The notes under the pieces: generated by a model
What the model saw: the letters and a program-made list of their open reading frames with translations, nothing else
Databases searched by the model: none
Told to the model about the DNA's origin: nothing
Assembly: GCA_937943625.1 (NCBI GenBank)
Contig: CALEAD010000017.1
Span: forward strand, 1 to 50,417
Reading direction: 5' to 3'
DNA length: 50,417 nucleotides
From: an uncultured Anaerolineae bacterium
GTDB taxonomy: Bacteria > Chloroflexota > Anaerolineae > Promineifilales > Promineifilaceae
Translations under genes and position numbers: made by a program
Part shown: positions 17,801 to 26,595 of the stretch, piece by piece
Layout of the letters: every line of letters starts with the position of its first letter
Position numbering within the stretch: the first letter of the stretch is position 1

Positions 17801-20139
17801 GCGGGCACGACGTAGCCGTCTATTTCCGCCAGGGTTTGCTCGACGACTGCAAACGGGGCGAGAATGGCCGCCATACGGCCGTTATCCCCCACGTCCACCT
17901 TTGTCATTTCTTCGCCGCGTGCCGCCGCCGCTTCCAGCGCATCGGCAAAGGGCATAACACCGGCGGCAATCAGCGCCGCGTATTCGCCTAACGAGTGCCC
18001 CATCACCATGTCGGGCCTGAAGCCGTAGCTTTCCAGCAGTCGCAGCATGGCAATATCCAGGGTGAGCATGGCGGGCTGGGTAACGGCCGTTTGCATCAGC
18101 GCCAGCTCTGCCTGCATCACCGCCTTGTCGTCGGTGGCGTCCACAAAAATGTAATCGGTCAGCGGCCTGCCCAAAATCGGCGTCATCACGCGGTCAGCCT
18201 CGGCAAAGACCTCGGCCACAACTGGGGAAAGGGGCAGCAGTTCGCGCCCCATGTTTACGTATTGACTGCCCTGGCCGGGGAAGAGGAAGGCGATTTTGCC
18301 CGGCGCGCCGCCGCTGCCGCGAAAGATGCCCTGCGCTTCCATCGCTTTCCAGGCTCTGGCATCGCTGCCCTGACAGAGGCGCAGCGCTTTTTGCAGCCGA
18401 CCCAGCAGCTCTTCACGGTCGCCAAAGTCTATGATCAGCCGTTCGCGGGATTGCAGCACGGCCGTTTCCGGCACAGCCAGCGGCGGCGTCCAGCCTTCCT
18501 GTACCTGCGCCAGTGCCTCTTCCACCTGCGCTTGCAGGTCGGCGGGGGTGGCAGCGCCCAGGGCGAGAATGCCGCGCAATGGCGCAGGCCATTGCGGAGT
18601 GGGGATTGACAATGGCGGATTGGTGATTAGTGCTTGGGCGGATGCGGGTTGCCGGGCAGTTGTGGTTACGCTCTGTCCGCCGTTTGTGGGCACACCGGCG
18701 GCCTGGAAGGTTTTGCGTGGCGTGGTAAGCGCGCCGGGGATGTGCTCTTCGAGCACGACGTGGAAGTTGGTGCCGCCAAAGCCATAGGCGCTGACACCGC
18801 AGCGGCGCGGCACGTGCGCCGGTTTCTCCCAGGGCGCGGCGTCGTGAATGAGGCGGAAAGGTGAATTGGCAAAATCTATGCCGGGATTTGGTATGGTGGC
18901 GTTGAGCGTGGGGGGGAGCGTCTTGTGGTAAACGGCGTACACCGCCTTCAGCAGCCCGGCTGCGCCCGCGCCCGCTTTCAGATGGCCAATGTTGCTCTTG
19001 GCAGAGCCGAGACCGATGCTATGGCGCGGTGCGCCGCCAAAAACGGCCGTCAGGCTTTCGACCTCGACTACGTCGCCGACGCGCGTGCTGGTGCCGTGCG
19101 CCTCGACCAAGGTGGCGGTGGCGGGGTCCAGCCCGGCATGTGCCCAGGCGCGTTGCATGGCCAGTTGCTGACCAATCGGGTTGGGCGCGGTGATCCCTTT
19201 GCCCTTGCCGTCGCTGGCGCCGCCAACGCCGCGAATGACAGCGTAAATGGGGTCGCCGTCGCGCTCGGCATCGGCCAGTCGTTTTAATAGGAATACGGCC
19301 GCCCCCTCGCCCATCACAAAGCCATCCGCGCCGTCGCCAAACGGCCGTGTGCCCGTGGCGCTGAGGGCGCCAATTTTGCAAAACTTGACAAAGCTGGAGA
19401 CGCCCATGTTGCGGTCTACACCGCCAGTCAGCGCTGCATCTACTTTGTGTTCAGTCAGCAGCTGCATTGCCGCTTCCAAAGCGGCCAGGCTAGAGGCACA
19501 GGCGGCGTCGGTGATGAAGTTAGGGCCGCGCAAATCTAGCACGTTGGCCACGCGCCCGGAGACGATGTTGGGCAGTTCACCGGGCATCGAATCTTCCGAA
19601 ATCGGCGGCAGGGCAGCATCTATGGCGCGGTGATAACCGCCGAGAATGGCCTGGCGCGTGCTGGCGGGCAGGCTGGCAAATTCGGGCACCTGTGCTAATG
19701 CGTTTGCGTATTCGGGAAAGACGATGCGCAAATTGGTGGTATAGTGCAGTTCGCCACCCATAGCCGTGCCCAGGATGACGGCCATGCGTTCAGTCGGCAA
19801 CGGCCGTTGCGGGTAACCATAATCGGCCAGGGCATCAGCCGCCACCGTCAGCGCCCACTGCTGCCCCTCGTCCATGGCAGCGGCCACTTTCGGCGGAATG
19901 CGGAAGCGCTTCCAGTCAAAGGTAAAGCCGCGCACCCAACCGCCAATTTTGCTATAGGTTTTATCTGGCGCTTTCGGATCAGGGTTGTAATAATCAGCAA
20001 TAGACCACCGCTCTGGCGGCGTTTCTGTAATGCTGTAGCGCTTGTGAATGATATTTTGCCAGAAGGCGGGCGCGTTCGGCGCATCGGGCAAAATTGCCCC
20101 CAGGCCTACAATGGCAATTGCTTGTTCGGCACTGTCCAT
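11899..20139 (-). CDS. Multidomain polyketide/PUFA-synthase-like megasynthase, KS-AT-KS-ACP-ACP-KR-DH
   Basis: A 2746-residue iterative-type synthase. Domains: KS1 (about 5-470; Cys214, His348, His386); AT (613-940; GHSLGEY Ser716, HAFH at 818-821, the malonyl signature); KS2 (1028-1535; NAACAST Cys1275, His1423, His1463) with an insert around 1150-1250; a Pro/Thr linker; ACP1 (1695-1775) and ACP2 (1823-1902); KR (structural part 1950-2150, catalytic 2160-2440; TGAAGGIT, Ser2345/2346, Tyr2359); and a double-hotdog DH (2480-2746; His2500). Both ACPs read [11 protein letters not shown], with Thr (1731 and 1858) at the phosphopantetheine Ser position. There is no ER or thioesterase. The start at 20139 follows GAGGAG; a longer in-frame start would overlap the upstream gene. 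It resembles PfaA but with a second KS after the AT. Product unknown, probably a fatty acid or polyketide lipid. Confidence 0.93.
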   Translation of the reverse strand: MDSAEQAIAIVGLGAILPDAPNAPAFWQNIIHKRYSITETPPERWSIADYYNPDPKAPDKTYSKIGGWVRGFTFDWKRFRIPPKVAAAMDEGQQWALTVAADALADYGYPQRPLPTERMAVILGTAMGGELHYTTNLRIVFPEYANALAQVPEFASLPASTRQAILGGYHRAIDAALPPISEDSMPGELPNIVSGRVANVLDLRGPNFITDAACASSLAALEAAMQLLTEHKVDAALTGGVDRNMGVSSFVKFCKIGALSATGTRPFGDGADGFVMGEGAAVFLLKRLADAERDGDPIYAVIRGVGGASDGKGKGITAPNPIGQQLAMQRAWAHAGLDPATATLVEAHGTSTRVGDVVEVESLTAVFGGAPRHSIGLGSAKSNIGHLKAGAGAAGLLKAVYAVYHKTLPPTLNATIPNPGIDFANSPFRLIHDAAPWEKPAHVPRRCGVSAYGFGGTNFHVVLEEHIPGALTTPRKTFQAAGVPTNGGQSVTTTARQPASAQALITNPPLSIPTPQWPAPLRGILALGAATPADLQAQVEEALAQVQEGWTPPLAVPETAVLQSRERLIIDFGDREELLGRLQKALRLCQGSDARAWKAMEAQGIFRGSGGAPGKIAFLFPGQGSQYVNMGRELLPLSPVVAEVFAEADRVMTPILGRPLTDYIFVDATDDKAVMQAELALMQTAVTQPAMLTLDIAMLRLLESYGFRPDMVMGHSLGEYAALIAAGVMPFADALEAAAARGEEMTKVDVGDNGRMAAILAPFAVVEQTLAEIDGYVVPANINSHSQSVIGGASKAVEAAIKRFGEKGYKAIPIPVSHAFHTQIVAPASKPLRQVLDRLRIYPPKLPLVANVTGDFYPTTVEGIKEILEKQIASPVQWVKGLETLYNAGARAFVEVGPKRALQGFARDVFADKPDVLPVLTNHPKTGALPAFNMALCALYAAGYTPVMGREPGDWKLEQAGARAVPEKKTEEESMIKTTVSPTNSTPEAATLEIMAQLIAQAVQQVTHAARPTPQPAIYDHHAPPAGSVVISGTGLGLPGAEKSVMDPDNALRILRGEQFVDLIPERFRKRILAKQITRLVKDADGNGRFETITDPDEVIKLAGRPGYFNLAEEYGVPEKLIEALDSTTQLAMAAGFDALREAGIPLVQTYRRTTTDKFLPDRWLLPESLRDETGVIFASAFPGGDRFAEEMSRYYTFQNRLEQLQMLHDVRAYTRDAETLRELDRRINDLREALQREPYTFDRRFLFRILSMGHSQFAEYIGARGPNTQVNAACASTAQAIAIAEDWIRNGRCRRVIVIAADNVTGDNLMEWVGAGFLSVGAAATDDRVDEAALPFDRRRHGTLMGMGAAALVLESEDAVRERGMRGIVELLASETNNSAYHGTRLDVSHIAQVMNALVTSAERRFGLNRQAMAPQTVFMSHETYTPARGGSAAAEGEALRHTFGEAAREVIVANTKGFTGHPMGVGIEDVIAVKILEYGIVPPVPNFREVDPDLGPLNLSRGGRYPVQYALHLAAGFGSQIAMTLTRRIPGALNRVDHPAQYQHWLDAISGYDFAQTVVDKRILRIQANGVPQRHPASSRWQPGTGPTLRALVSHASTTAVPPARMIIPEPITAVAPPKPAVPPAPAKAPTPTPTPAPEPVQVTLPPAIEQKSVGAGEQGSGEAAERRSESDTVAAAHPVTQPPSQPVTPSGQDPVTAKVLAIVSAQTGYPTDMLDMDLDLEADLGIDTVKQAETFAAIRAEFNIPRRDDLSLRDYTTLEKVVGFVREMRPDLREAESTKAESGGAESMGTEERKSGGEMLAAAHPVTQSPSHPATPSTHDPVTAKVLAIVSEQTGYPTDMLDMDLDLEADLGIDTVKQAETFAAIRQAFDIPRRDDLSLRDYTTLEKVIAFVYEMRPDLKVDAGMGEVAVAKPAVSHIPASSLAEANRLPRRVPVVTLRPPLAWCKPTGVTLNEKSHVIVALDQGGVGKALIGRLQKRGVTVLALDVSAPTAELAAQVAAWYNAGPIQGVYWLAALDAEPDLSELDLPTWRELNRQRIKNYYAVMRVLYDAMNQPAAFLVAATRLGGEHGYGATGATAPLGGAVGGFTKAFKRERPNVLAKVVDFALDRKTAVYADMLIAETEADPGAVEVGYAQGQRVAVTLAEQPVAETNAPALALDAHSVLVVTGAAGGITSAIVADLAAASGGIFYLLDLAAAPTRDDAKVRLFRSDKEALKQMLIAEAKAAGERPTPALIEKQIMAVERAEAALRAIEAVEAAGGTVHYHQVNLLDGEAITAVVADIRARYGKIDALIHAGGLEISHPLDKKEPQEFDLVYDVKADGLFSLLRATHDLPIGAVMVFSSVAGRFGNNGQTDYSAANDLLCKLMSSLRRWRPETRGIALDWTAWGEIGMATRGSIPKIMEMAGIEMLPPAVGIPTVRRELLYGGGEVVVGGALGILTQEWDETGGLDAAKVNEWLARQQRPLLMIGEVTAYRLYGRLEAQTALDPRQQPFLYDHAMEGTPLLPGVMGTETFAELAHLLAPDYHVTAVVQETFHAPFKFYRMEPQTLYLTATAVPDGADILVSTQLLSRRALKSGVQEKLHFTATVRLSASAPEAPTTQPPTFSGEVIGRDAIYARYFHGPAYQVLEKVALAGNTAVGLLAANLPPNNHPAHAQLLMAPRLIELAFQTAGMWEMQRKGVMALPLAIDAVTAYRQEEEADGQRLYAVVTAVDDGAAFDAQVVDENGRLFVAMRGYRTVALVG
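14690..14815 (-). repeat. 8-base arrays encoding the ACP1-ACP2 linker
   Basis: Units of GGGTGACT (14695-14720) and then CCGCTCCT-like units (14750-14815) encode [10 protein letters not shown] and the acidic stretch before it. A second set at 15065-15180 encodes the linker before ACP1. The arrays lie only in linkers, not in the folded domains. Confidence 0.65.
15065..15180 (-). repeat. 8-base arrays encoding the linker before ACP1
   Basis: GGTTGGCT/GGGTGGCT/GGGTGACG units followed by CGCTCCTT/CGCTCCCC-like units encode [10 protein letters not shown] and the preceding Gly/Glu/Ser stretch of the megasynthase linker. Confidence 0.6.
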
Positions 20140-20200
20140 GAGTCTGTTCTCCTCGTTTTGGTGCATTTGACGGCTGAGTGCGAACGGCAGAGCGCCTATC

Positions 20201-21838
20201 TCAAGCGGGAAAGGCGCGCACCAGCACCTCCGCGGCGTAGTCCATGTCGGCAATCAGGCCCGCCTGCGCCTGGTAAATGGCAGGCAGGTTCAGCGAATTG
20301 GCCAGGTTGGGGTCGCTTTGCCCGGCGCCAATCGTCCACTGCAAACCGTCGGCAGCCACTTTCAGCGCAGCCTGACGGCCGTAAATGCGCGCCAGCGTTT
20401 GCCGCGTGGGTACGTCCAGGGGGATGGCTTCGGTGGGGTTGGCCGCCACGCGCTCGCTGAAGATAGCGGCCGTTTCGGCCCAGGCCACCAGTTCACCCAG
20501 GCGGAACAGCACATGCTGGTTGCGCGTCAGGCGGTCAATGCGGCAGCGTTCCAGAATCGTTGCCAGGGCGCGCAGCGCCAGCGCCGCATAGTTGGCGCCG
20601 TTGTGCATTTCCTGCACGTGCAGCGCGTCCAGCCGCGCCGCCCAATCGTTGTAATAGTTGCCGCGCGACTTCAGGTGCTCCTGCCAGCGGTCGCGGGCAA
20701 TAGTCCACTCCATGATTTCCGAGGTGCCCTCGTAAATGGTGGTAATACGCACGTCGCGCTTAATTTTCTCCACCATGTACTCTTTGGTGTAACCGTAGCC
20801 ACCCAACGCCTGGATGGCGTCTTCCGCCGCTTTGTTGCCCGCTTCGGTGGCCGCATATTTGGCTACGGCCCCCTCTGTTTGCAGGCCATGCCCGCCGCCG
20901 GCATCCAGCCGCTCTGCTACCCACTCAATGTAGCTGCGCGCCGCTTCCAGGCGGGCGGCGTTGGGTACGATGAGCTTGTGTGTGTAGCCTTGTTTCTGGC
21001 TGAGGGGAGCGCCCGCCTGGATGCGCTCCTGGCTGTAGCGAATGGCGCGGCGCAAGGCTTCCCAGCCTGCACCCAGGCCAAAGGCACCAACCATCAGGCG
21101 CGTGTAGCCAAAGACGGCCTGCGCCTGCGCCAGCCCTTTACCCTCTGCGCCGCCGACCAGGCGGTCGGCGGGCACGAATACGTCTTCGAGAAAGAGGGCG
21201 GCGGTGTTGCTGGCGCGAATGCCATGCTTGTCTTCTGACTTGCCTTTGGCAAAGCCGGGGGCGTCGGCCTCGACGATAAACCAGGAGGGGCCGCCGGGGG
21301 CGTTGGCCAAGATGGTGTAAACGTCGGCGACGCCGCCATTGCTGATCCATTGTTTACGGCCGTTTAGCTTATACCCTTTTACGACCCCATCTTCGACCAC
21401 TGGCTCCGCTTTGGTGCTGAGGGCGGCCAGGTCGCTGCCCGCCTGCGGCTCCGTCGCGCCGTAGGCCACCAATAGCGACTCCTCGGCCACGCGCCCCATC
21501 CAATGCCGCTTTTGCGCCTCTGTGCCGCCTACGCTGATGGGATCGGTGCCGAGGAAGGTGGCCAGCACGCCGGTCGCCACGCCCAGGTCAATGGCAGCCA
21601 TCAGTTCGGAGACGCGGTAAATGTCATAGGCGCCGCCGCCCAGGCCACCATACGCTTCAGGGATGAAGAGGAGGTGCAGGCCAAGCTGACTGGGATCGTA
21701 TAGCTCTTGCAGAATTTGGCGGGGGAATTCGTCTTTGTGGTCTAGCTCAATCAGGTACTCAGGTGTGAGTTTACGCTCTGCGTACTTTTTGAGCGTGTCT
21801 AAGATCATCTCGCGGGTTTCGTTGTCTAATCCGGGCAT
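20201..21838 (-). CDS. Acyl-CoA dehydrogenase family protein
   Basis: A 545-residue FAD-dependent acyl-CoA dehydrogenase. The FAD/substrate signatures are [15 protein letters not shown] and [15 protein letters not shown]; the C-terminal domain has [19 protein letters not shown], and the catalytic Glu is in [13 protein letters not shown]. About 130 extra residues follow the canonical domain, as in long-chain family members. ATG 21838 is preceded by AGGA. It is the first gene of the locus, 61 bases before the megasynthase, which lacks an enoyl-reductase domain. It could therefore act on the product in trans, setting or removing a double bond; this is inference. Confidence 0.9.
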   Translation of the reverse strand: MPGLDNETREMILDTLKKYAERKLTPEYLIELDHKDEFPRQILQELYDPSQLGLHLLFIPEAYGGLGGGAYDIYRVSELMAAIDLGVATGVLATFLGTDPISVGGTEAQKRHWMGRVAEESLLVAYGATEPQAGSDLAALSTKAEPVVEDGVVKGYKLNGRKQWISNGGVADVYTILANAPGGPSWFIVEADAPGFAKGKSEDKHGIRASNTAALFLEDVFVPADRLVGGAEGKGLAQAQAVFGYTRLMVGAFGLGAGWEALRRAIRYSQERIQAGAPLSQKQGYTHKLIVPNAARLEAARSYIEWVAERLDAGGGHGLQTEGAVAKYAATEAGNKAAEDAIQALGGYGYTKEYMVEKIKRDVRITTIYEGTSEIMEWTIARDRWQEHLKSRGNYYNDWAARLDALHVQEMHNGANYAALALRALATILERCRIDRLTRNQHVLFRLGELVAWAETAAIFSERVAANPTEAIPLDVPTRQTLARIYGRQAALKVAADGLQWTIGAGQSDPNLANSLNLPAIYQAQAGLIADMDYAAEVLVRAFPA

Positions 21839-21861
21839 CGTTTTCCTGCCTGTTTCCTGTA

Positions 21862-21900
21862 ATATGACCGCCGACGGCTGACCGCTGACCGCCGACTTGA
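21862..21900. repeat. GGCGGTC heptad array upstream of the acyl-CoA dehydrogenase
   Basis: Units GACCGCC, GACGGCT and GACCGCT in tandem, ending just before the ribosome-binding site of the gene. It is the same word as at 11036 and 45068. A partner region around 21950-22010 carries related CGGTTNGC words. Confidence 0.65.
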
Positions 21901-22117
21901 AGTGATGGGGCATGGTTGGTCACGTGCTAGCGAGACACTTTGCGATTTTGACCGTTAACGGATCGTAGCTGGCGGTTCGCAATCCGTGATCTGCGGTCTG
22001 CAGCAGTGGTCAAATGTGTAAAGGTAGCATGAACCGTGCCCAATACAGGCTTCCCACCCCGGACTTTGTCATAGCAGGTAGGTTTGCAACAGGGTTGGGC
22101 TTGAAAAAAATCCATAC

Positions 22118-22153
22118 AAAAAGCACCCGTAAGCAGCAACTGCTTACGGATGC
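22118..22153 (-). terminator. Rho-independent terminator after inositol monophosphatase
   Basis: On the minus strand a stem of 14 bp with one mismatch (core CCGTAAGCAG/CTGCTTACGG, 3-base loop) is followed by GCTTTTTG. It separates the monophosphatase transcript from the lipid locus. Confidence 0.8.
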
Positions 22154-22173
22154 TCCCCTGTTGCGTCCAACTT

Positions 22174-22239
22174 GCTACAAGTGGTTAGCGCATTTGCCGC
22201 AGTGAAGCAATATGTGCGCTAACCAAAAATGATTGTAGC
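22174..22239. other. Nested inverted repeat (66 bases)
   Basis: The outer arms GCTACAA/TTGTAGC enclose perfect inner arms GGTTAGCGCA/TGCGCTAACC with a 22-base loop. It lies between the monophosphatase stop and its terminator, so it would be part of that 3' untranslated region, or a small structured RNA. Confidence 0.5.
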
Positions 22240-22271
22240 ACTTGGTGGAACAGGTGAGATAGTGAAGATTG

Positions 22272-23072
22272 TCACATAAAGTGGGCGATGATCTGCAGCA
22301 TCTGTGGATGAATGCGGCCGTTGCTAGCGATCAGTGCCAGGCGTGGGGCGATGGTAAGGGAACGGCCGTCCATTTCTGTCACCTGTCCCCCTGCTTCTTG
22401 CACCAGCAGGACTCCGGCAGCCACGTCCCACGCATTCAGTTTATATTCCCAGTAGCCATCCAGCCGCCCGGCGGCGACGTAAGCCATATCCAGTGCGGCT
22501 GCGCCGGCGCGGCGGATACCCTGTGCCCGCTTCAGAAAAGCGCGCGTTTGCGCCAGATTGTCTTGCTCACTGGTGTGCCGGTCATAGGGAAAGCCGGTGG
22601 CGAGCAGGCTATTGATGAGTTCGGCCGTTGCGCTAACCTGCAAGCGGTTGGTCTGGCCATTGCTGTGCAGAAATGCGCCGGCGCTGTGTGCCGCAGAGAA
22701 GCATTCGTCACGCAGCGGGTCATAAACCACGCCAACCAACGGCGTGGCTCCCTGGTAGAGGGCAATAGAGACACAAAAAACGGGAAAGCCATGCGCAAAA
22801 TTGGTTGTGCCGTCCAGTGGGTCAACATACCAGACAAATTCACTCTGCTTCTGGTTTTGGCCGCTCTCTTCGGCCACAATGCGGTGGTCAGGAAAAGCAG
22901 CTTGCAGCCGCGCCAGGATGATCCTTTCGGCGGCCGTGTCGTACTGCGTCACCCAGTCAACGGCCGTACTCTTGTGGCTAATTTCCTTCTTTTCCCCGTA
23001 CCCCTGGCGCAGCAGCGCCCCTGCTTCGCGGGCAATCTCAATCGTTTGGTTTAGGATGTTTTCGAGATTCAT
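22272..23072 (-). CDS. Inositol monophosphatase family protein
   Basis: A 266-residue Mg2+-dependent phosphatase of the IMPase/SuhB family. The metal-binding motifs are EESG, DPLDGTTNFAHG and the late WDVAAGVLLVQEAGG, all complete. It probably hydrolyses myo-inositol 1-phosphate or a related sugar phosphate, which would suit inositol-lipid synthesis. The ATG at 23072 fits the domain start; no strong ribosome-binding site is visible and a TTG at 23108 is an alternative. Confidence 0.92.
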   Translation of the reverse strand: MNLENILNQTIEIAREAGALLRQGYGEKKEISHKSTAVDWVTQYDTAAERIILARLQAAFPDHRIVAEESGQNQKQSEFVWYVDPLDGTTNFAHGFPVFCVSIALYQGATPLVGVVYDPLRDECFSAAHSAGAFLHSNGQTNRLQVSATAELINSLLATGFPYDRHTSEQDNLAQTRAFLKRAQGIRRAGAAALDMAYVAAGRLDGYWEYKLNAWDVAAGVLLVQEAGGQVTEMDGRSLTIAPRLALIASNGRIHPQMLQIIAHFM

Positions 23073-23165
23073 AAGGGAAATTGTGACGCAGCGGTGGCAA
23101 ATTGGCAAAGGTATGTGAGCGGTTGCAGATGAGAGCGTGATTGGTACCCAACCACGAAGCTCGCC

Positions 23166-23885
23166 TTACAAATTTGGGTAATAAGCAATCCCCAGCGCGT
23201 CCATAATGGCAATGGCCAGCGGCGCCACAAACAGTGCGGGTAGCAAATTGGCAGCGCGAATCTGCTTCAGATTGAGCAGGCGCAGGGCAATAGCAAGCAG
23301 CAGTACGCCCCCTGTTGCCGTCAGTTCATTCACCATAGGGGGCGTGAACACCTGGCTGCCCAGGCTGGCCAGCAAGGCAATGCCCCCCTGAAAGCCCAAA
23401 ATCACCAAAATCGAGGCCAGCACGCCGGGTCCCAGTGTGGCGGCAAAAGCGAGGGCGGCAAAGCCATCCAGCATTGCCTTAATCGCCAGCTTGGTGTAGT
23501 CGCCAGTCAGTCCGTCCTCAATGGCGCCTTGAATGGTCAGCGGCCCAACGCAAAAGACCAGGCTGGCCGTGACGAAGGCCTCGACAAAGCGGGATTGCGC
23601 TCCCTCTGGCCCACGCGCCAGGCGACGGCGTAGCCACTCGCCAAACTGTTCCAGCTTCGCCTCCAGATTAAGCGCCTCGCCCAGCAGCGCACCCAGCAAT
23701 AGGCTGCCCAACACAATGAGCGGGTTGCGCGTGGCCAGGGAACTGCTGATGGCAATGGCCAGGGTGAAAAGCCCCAGGCTGGCAAAAATCGTTTCTTGCA
23801 TGCGCTGGGGAAAACGGCCGCCCAGCAGCGTGCCAAGCGTGCCGCCAATGAGGACGGTCAGGGCATTGAGGAGGGTACCAATCAT
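23166..23885 (-). CDS. DUF554 membrane protein
   Basis: A 239-residue integral membrane protein of the DUF554 family (YdfK-like), with about six to seven hydrophobic segments. The start MIGTLLNALTVLIGGTLG and the conserved VFCVGPLTIQGAIEDGL are diagnostic. The function of the family is unknown. The start at 23885 was chosen because the family begins here; the longer upstream frame has no family match. Confidence 0.88.
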   Translation of the reverse strand: MIGTLLNALTVLIGGTLGTLLGGRFPQRMQETIFASLGLFTLAIAISSSLATRNPLIVLGSLLLGALLGEALNLEAKLEQFGEWLRRRLARGPEGAQSRFVEAFVTASLVFCVGPLTIQGAIEDGLTGDYTKLAIKAMLDGFAALAFAATLGPGVLASILVILGFQGGIALLASLGSQVFTPPMVNELTATGGVLLLAIALRLLNLKQIRAANLLPALFVAPLAIAIMDALGIAYYPNL

Positions 23886-24011
23886 GCAAGTAGTCCAGGC
23901 TTGAATAGATGTAGACCGGAGTAACCCAACGGCCGTGCGGCAAAACTTAGCACGAGGTGGGGCAAAAGTCAATGCGTCTGGGTGGTAATGCAGCAAGTAA
24001 AAAAGTTCGCA

Positions 24012-24056
24012 GTGACCGCTTTAGCGGGCAGCCGCCTAAAGTCGGCACGACGAACG
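24012..24056. repeat. REP-like double hairpin
   Basis: CCGCTTTAGCGG, then GCCGCCTAAAGTCGGC, which can also pair with each other through CTTTAGCGG/CCGCCTAAAG. It sits between the divergent DUF554 and spoVS genes. A similar GGGCTGAAGCCC hairpin is at 43926-43962. Confidence 0.45.
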
Positions 24057-24101
24057 GAAGTAGACCCAAATTGAGAATAACTGGAATTATCTGGCATCGT
24101 C

Positions 24102-24131
24102 TTGACAACCCTCTCGGTAATTGTCTAGAAT
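24102..24131 (+). promoter_or_regulatory. Sigma-70 type promoter of spoVS
   Basis: TTGACA (24102-24107) and TAGAAT (24126-24131) with an 18-base spacer, about 65 bases before the start codon. Confidence 0.75.
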
Positions 24132-24195
24132 TTACGTCATCTTACGCTGTGCGTCTGATTGTGGAAAAGACCATAGGAGCGACTTGGAGGCCAAG

Positions 24196-24456
24196 ATGAA
24201 TGTGATTAAAGTGTCTGCCCGTTCGCGGACAGCGGCTGTTGCTGGAGCTATTGCTGGCGTTATACGAGAATCGCAGCGGGCAGAAGTGCAGGCAATTGGC
24301 GCTGGCGCTGTGAACCAAGCCATAAAGGCGATTGTGATTGCGAAGGGTTATCTGGAGGATGAGGGCGTACACGTAGTCTGTGATCCGTCTTTTGTAGAAG
24401 TGGAAATTGACACGCAGGAGAGAACGGCTGTGCGCATCGTGGTGATGCCGCATTAA
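24196..24456 (+). CDS. spoVS: Stage V sporulation protein S (SpoVS)
   Basis: An 86-residue SpoVS family protein. MNVIKVSARSRTAAVAGAIA, QAIGAGAVNQAIKAIVIA and the late TAVRIVVMP match the family along its full length. SpoVS is an Alba-like small nucleic-acid-binding protein. It affects septation and sporulation in Bacillus but is common in non-sporulating Chloroflexota, Deinococcota and others, where its role is unclear. TTGGAGG lies just before the start, with its own strong promoter and terminator, so it is a single-gene unit. Confidence 0.95.
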   Translation: MNVIKVSARSRTAAVAGAIAGVIRESQRAEVQAIGAGAVNQAIKAIVIAKGYLEDEGVHVVCDPSFVEVEIDTQERTAVRIVVMPH

Positions 24457-24557
24457 CAAGACTGTTTGGTATAGTGGCAAAGGGCATAATCTGACATTTT
24501 ATCACCTTGTCACCACGTCAGATTGTCGCCTTGTCAGGTATATTTTCAGGGTAAAGC

Positions 24558-24589
24558 AAAGGGCATGGCGCGCGTCATGCCCTTTTTTT
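24558..24589 (+). terminator. Rho-independent terminator of spoVS
   Basis: AAAGGGCATG and CATGCCCTTT arms around an 8-base loop, followed by a run of seven T. Confidence 0.92.
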
Positions 24590-24604
24590 GCCGATACTGG
24601 GGGA

Positions 24605-25321
24605 ATGATGTTGCGACCAGAGGATTTTTTTGATTTGAGCGAGCCGGAAACGGCCATGTTTTTTCACGAATGCGCTTACGTCTGGCAGGCCATTGGCCGC
24701 ATTGCCGGTCACGTCAGGCGATTAGTTGGAGAGCGACAGACCATTTTGGGCCAGGTGATGCCGGGGGCGTTTCTCAGCGATCGCCCTATTTACATTGCCC
24801 CAGGCGCAGTCGTCGAGCCGGGCGCTTACATTGTGGGGCCGGCTTATATTGGCGCAGGGGCGGTGGTGCGGCATGGCGCTTACGTGCGTGAAAATGTAAT
24901 TTTGCTGACCGGCAGTGTGCTGGGACATGCCAGCGAGGCAAAGAATACGCTCTTCCTGCCGGAGGCGCAGGCGCCGCACTTTAACTACGTGGGCGACAGC
25001 ATTTTGGGTCACCATGTGAATCTGGGGGCGGGCACGAAGCTGAGCAACCTGGGCATTCTCAGCGAAAAGGATCGGCAAACGGGCAAACGGCCGTCTATCA
25101 AACTGGTGATTGATGGCCAGGAGTATGATACTGGGCTGGTCAAATTTGGCGCTGTTCTGGGCGATTACGCGCAGACCGGCTGCAATGCGGTGCTGAACCC
25201 CGGCTGTCTGGTGGGCGCGCACACGCTCGTTTACGCCAACCTCAGTCTGCGCAAAGGGTATCACGCCGCCAACAGCATCATCAAGCTGCGCCAGGACACG
25301 CGGCGCATGGAGAAGCAGTAA
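24605..25321 (+). CDS. Left-handed beta-helix (hexapeptide) protein, GlmU-C-terminal-like
   Basis: A 238-residue protein made mostly of hexapeptide repeats (IYIAPGAVVEPGAYIVGPAY, YIGAGAVVRHGAYV and later HHVNLGAGTKLSNLG), folding as a left-handed beta-helix. The layout matches the acyltransferase part of GlmU-like sugar-1-phosphate nucleotidyltransferases, but the nucleotidyltransferase part is absent. It may acetylate a nucleotide sugar or have lost catalysis. The stop codon abuts the stop of the convergent adenylyltransferase gene with no gap. Confidence 0.8.
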   Translation: MMLRPEDFFDLSEPETAMFFHECAYVWQAIGRIAGHVRRLVGERQTILGQVMPGAFLSDRPIYIAPGAVVEPGAYIVGPAYIGAGAVVRHGAYVRENVILLTGSVLGHASEAKNTLFLPEAQAPHFNYVGDSILGHHVNLGAGTKLSNLGILSEKDRQTGKRPSIKLVIDGQEYDTGLVKFGAVLGDYAQTGCNAVLNPGCLVGAHTLVYANLSLRKGYHAANSIIKLRQDTRRMEKQ

Positions 25322-26476
25322 TCAGCGCGCACCTTTGCTGCCGATGGCGCGCAGATAGGTGGAGGAGACATCCTCCCGGAAGCGCTCTGCGGGAATGGCC
25401 TGGAACAGGTGCTGGAAAGGGCGCGGAATGGGAAGGTCGCTGAGCTGTTGAAAACGGCCGTCTTCACTCACGCGCCCGGCCACCAGGAAGTGGCAGCCCA
25501 GTTCCTCTATCTCGCGCAGGGCTGTCAGCATTTGCGAATAGGTGCCGCGGTAGTAGCGCGGGTGCAGCAGACGAACGGCCGTGTCGAAGCCCAAGACAAA
25601 CGTCACCCCTGGAAACAGTCGCGCTTTCTGCACGAAGGTGGGCGCGGCAGTGGCATAGACCGGGTAGCGCCCGGCAAACTGTGCTAGCCGTGTCAGCAGC
25701 GCTTCCTGGGTCAGCAGCGGTTTATCTGCATTCGCCGCCGATACCTCAAAAGCGACTGGTTTGCCCAGCAGTTCACTGGCCGCCCTGGCCATACCCAGGT
25801 GTCCCATATGCAGGGGGTCAAAGGCGCCAGGGAGCAGCACCTGCGGGCAAATATCAGCGGTGCGCAGCAGGCCGTGCGCATAGATGCCCAAAAAAGGAAT
25901 TTCCCCACGCAAAAGCTGGGCGGCGGCCGCGGCGAAATCTTGCACATCCCCTTCCAGCCGGTCGGCGCTGCCAAGCGGCAGCGTCAGTGTGTCGGGTAAA
26001 CCACAGGCCACCGCCAGCGTGTGCAGTATCAGCGAACTGACCAGCTGTTCTTCCCCCTGGCGGTCACGCGCTCCCTTTTCTAGATGCAGGCCGTACCACA
26101 CCAGCCGTTCTGGCTGCCAGAGGGCAATGTGCGCGCGATGCTCCCCTTTTTTTGGCCGGTCGGTCACAATGGTGGCGGTGCAGGCCAACCCGACTACGGG
26201 CCCCTCATCCTGGCGTAGCCAGCGCGCGCGCGTCAGGGCGCGGCCGGCCAGCAGACGCGCTGTTTTGGCGGCCACGTACTTTTCCGGCGTGAAGCCGAGA
26301 AATTCGTCGAAAGCCGGGGCGCTATAGGGAATGAGTGCCTCCAAAACGGTGCGCGAGGCGCCGGCTACGCTGAGTAGGTCAGAGAGCATTTGCGTGCCGG
26401 CGCCAGCTATCACCAGCATAGCCATCGTGGCCGTATCGTGAATGGCCTGGATGCGTTGTCGCATTGATTCGTCCAT
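25322..26476 (-). CDS. CinA-C-like domain fused to a nicotinamide/nicotinate-mononucleotide adenylyltransferase-like domain
   Basis: A 384-residue two-domain protein. Residues 1-170 resemble the CinA C-terminal (NMN deamidase) fold, with GAGTQMLSDLLSVAGASRTV and IPYSAPAFDEFLG. Residues 212-384 are a cytidylyltransferase-like nucleotidyltransferase with LLPGAFDPLHMGHLGMA (HxGH at 223-226) and the late REDVSSTYLRA. The combination suggests NAD salvage: the CinA part would convert NMN to NaMN and the other part would adenylylate it. The usual CinA Ser-Thr-Gly motif (SCTGG) is replaced by AGAGT, so deamidase activity is uncertain. No clear ribosome-binding site. Confidence 0.78.
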   Translation of the reverse strand: MDESMRQRIQAIHDTATMAMLVIAGAGTQMLSDLLSVAGASRTVLEALIPYSAPAFDEFLGFTPEKYVAAKTARLLAGRALTRARWLRQDEGPVVGLACTATIVTDRPKKGEHRAHIALWQPERLVWYGLHLEKGARDRQGEEQLVSSLILHTLAVACGLPDTLTLPLGSADRLEGDVQDFAAAAAQLLRGEIPFLGIYAHGLLRTADICPQVLLPGAFDPLHMGHLGMARAASELLGKPVAFEVSAANADKPLLTQEALLTRLAQFAGRYPVYATAAPTFVQKARLFPGVTFVLGFDTAVRLLHPRYYRGTYSQMLTALREIEELGCHFLVAGRVSEDGRFQQLSDLPIPRPFQHLFQAIPAERFREDVSSTYLRAIGSKGAR

Positions 26477-26568
26477 AAATGATGAATTTTAGCAGGATGT
26501 ATGAATCTGGCGACATGGGGTGAAAGCGATGCTGGAAGGAACGACCGATTTTTCAGGGAGGGAATTTC

Positions 26569-26595
26569 ATGATAAAACATGATCCATGCCTGTAG
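26569..26595 (+). CDS. Possible 8-codon upstream ORF (MIKHDPCL)
   Basis: GGGAGGG eight bases before an ATG gives the peptide MIKHDPCL. It overlaps the glycosyltransferase start at 26586 in another frame. The real gene's ATG has no ribosome-binding site of its own, so translation could be coupled through this ORF. Speculative. Confidence 0.3.
   Translation: MIKHDPCL

Noticed and set aside
20140..20253. Upstream in-frame start of the megasynthase
   Set aside because: It overlaps the acyl-CoA dehydrogenase gene, while ATG 20139 has a GAGGAG site and begins exactly at the KS domain.
24457..24557. Possible small RNA between spoVS and its terminator
   Set aside because: Only a few TTGTCA words and no conserved structure apart from the terminator.
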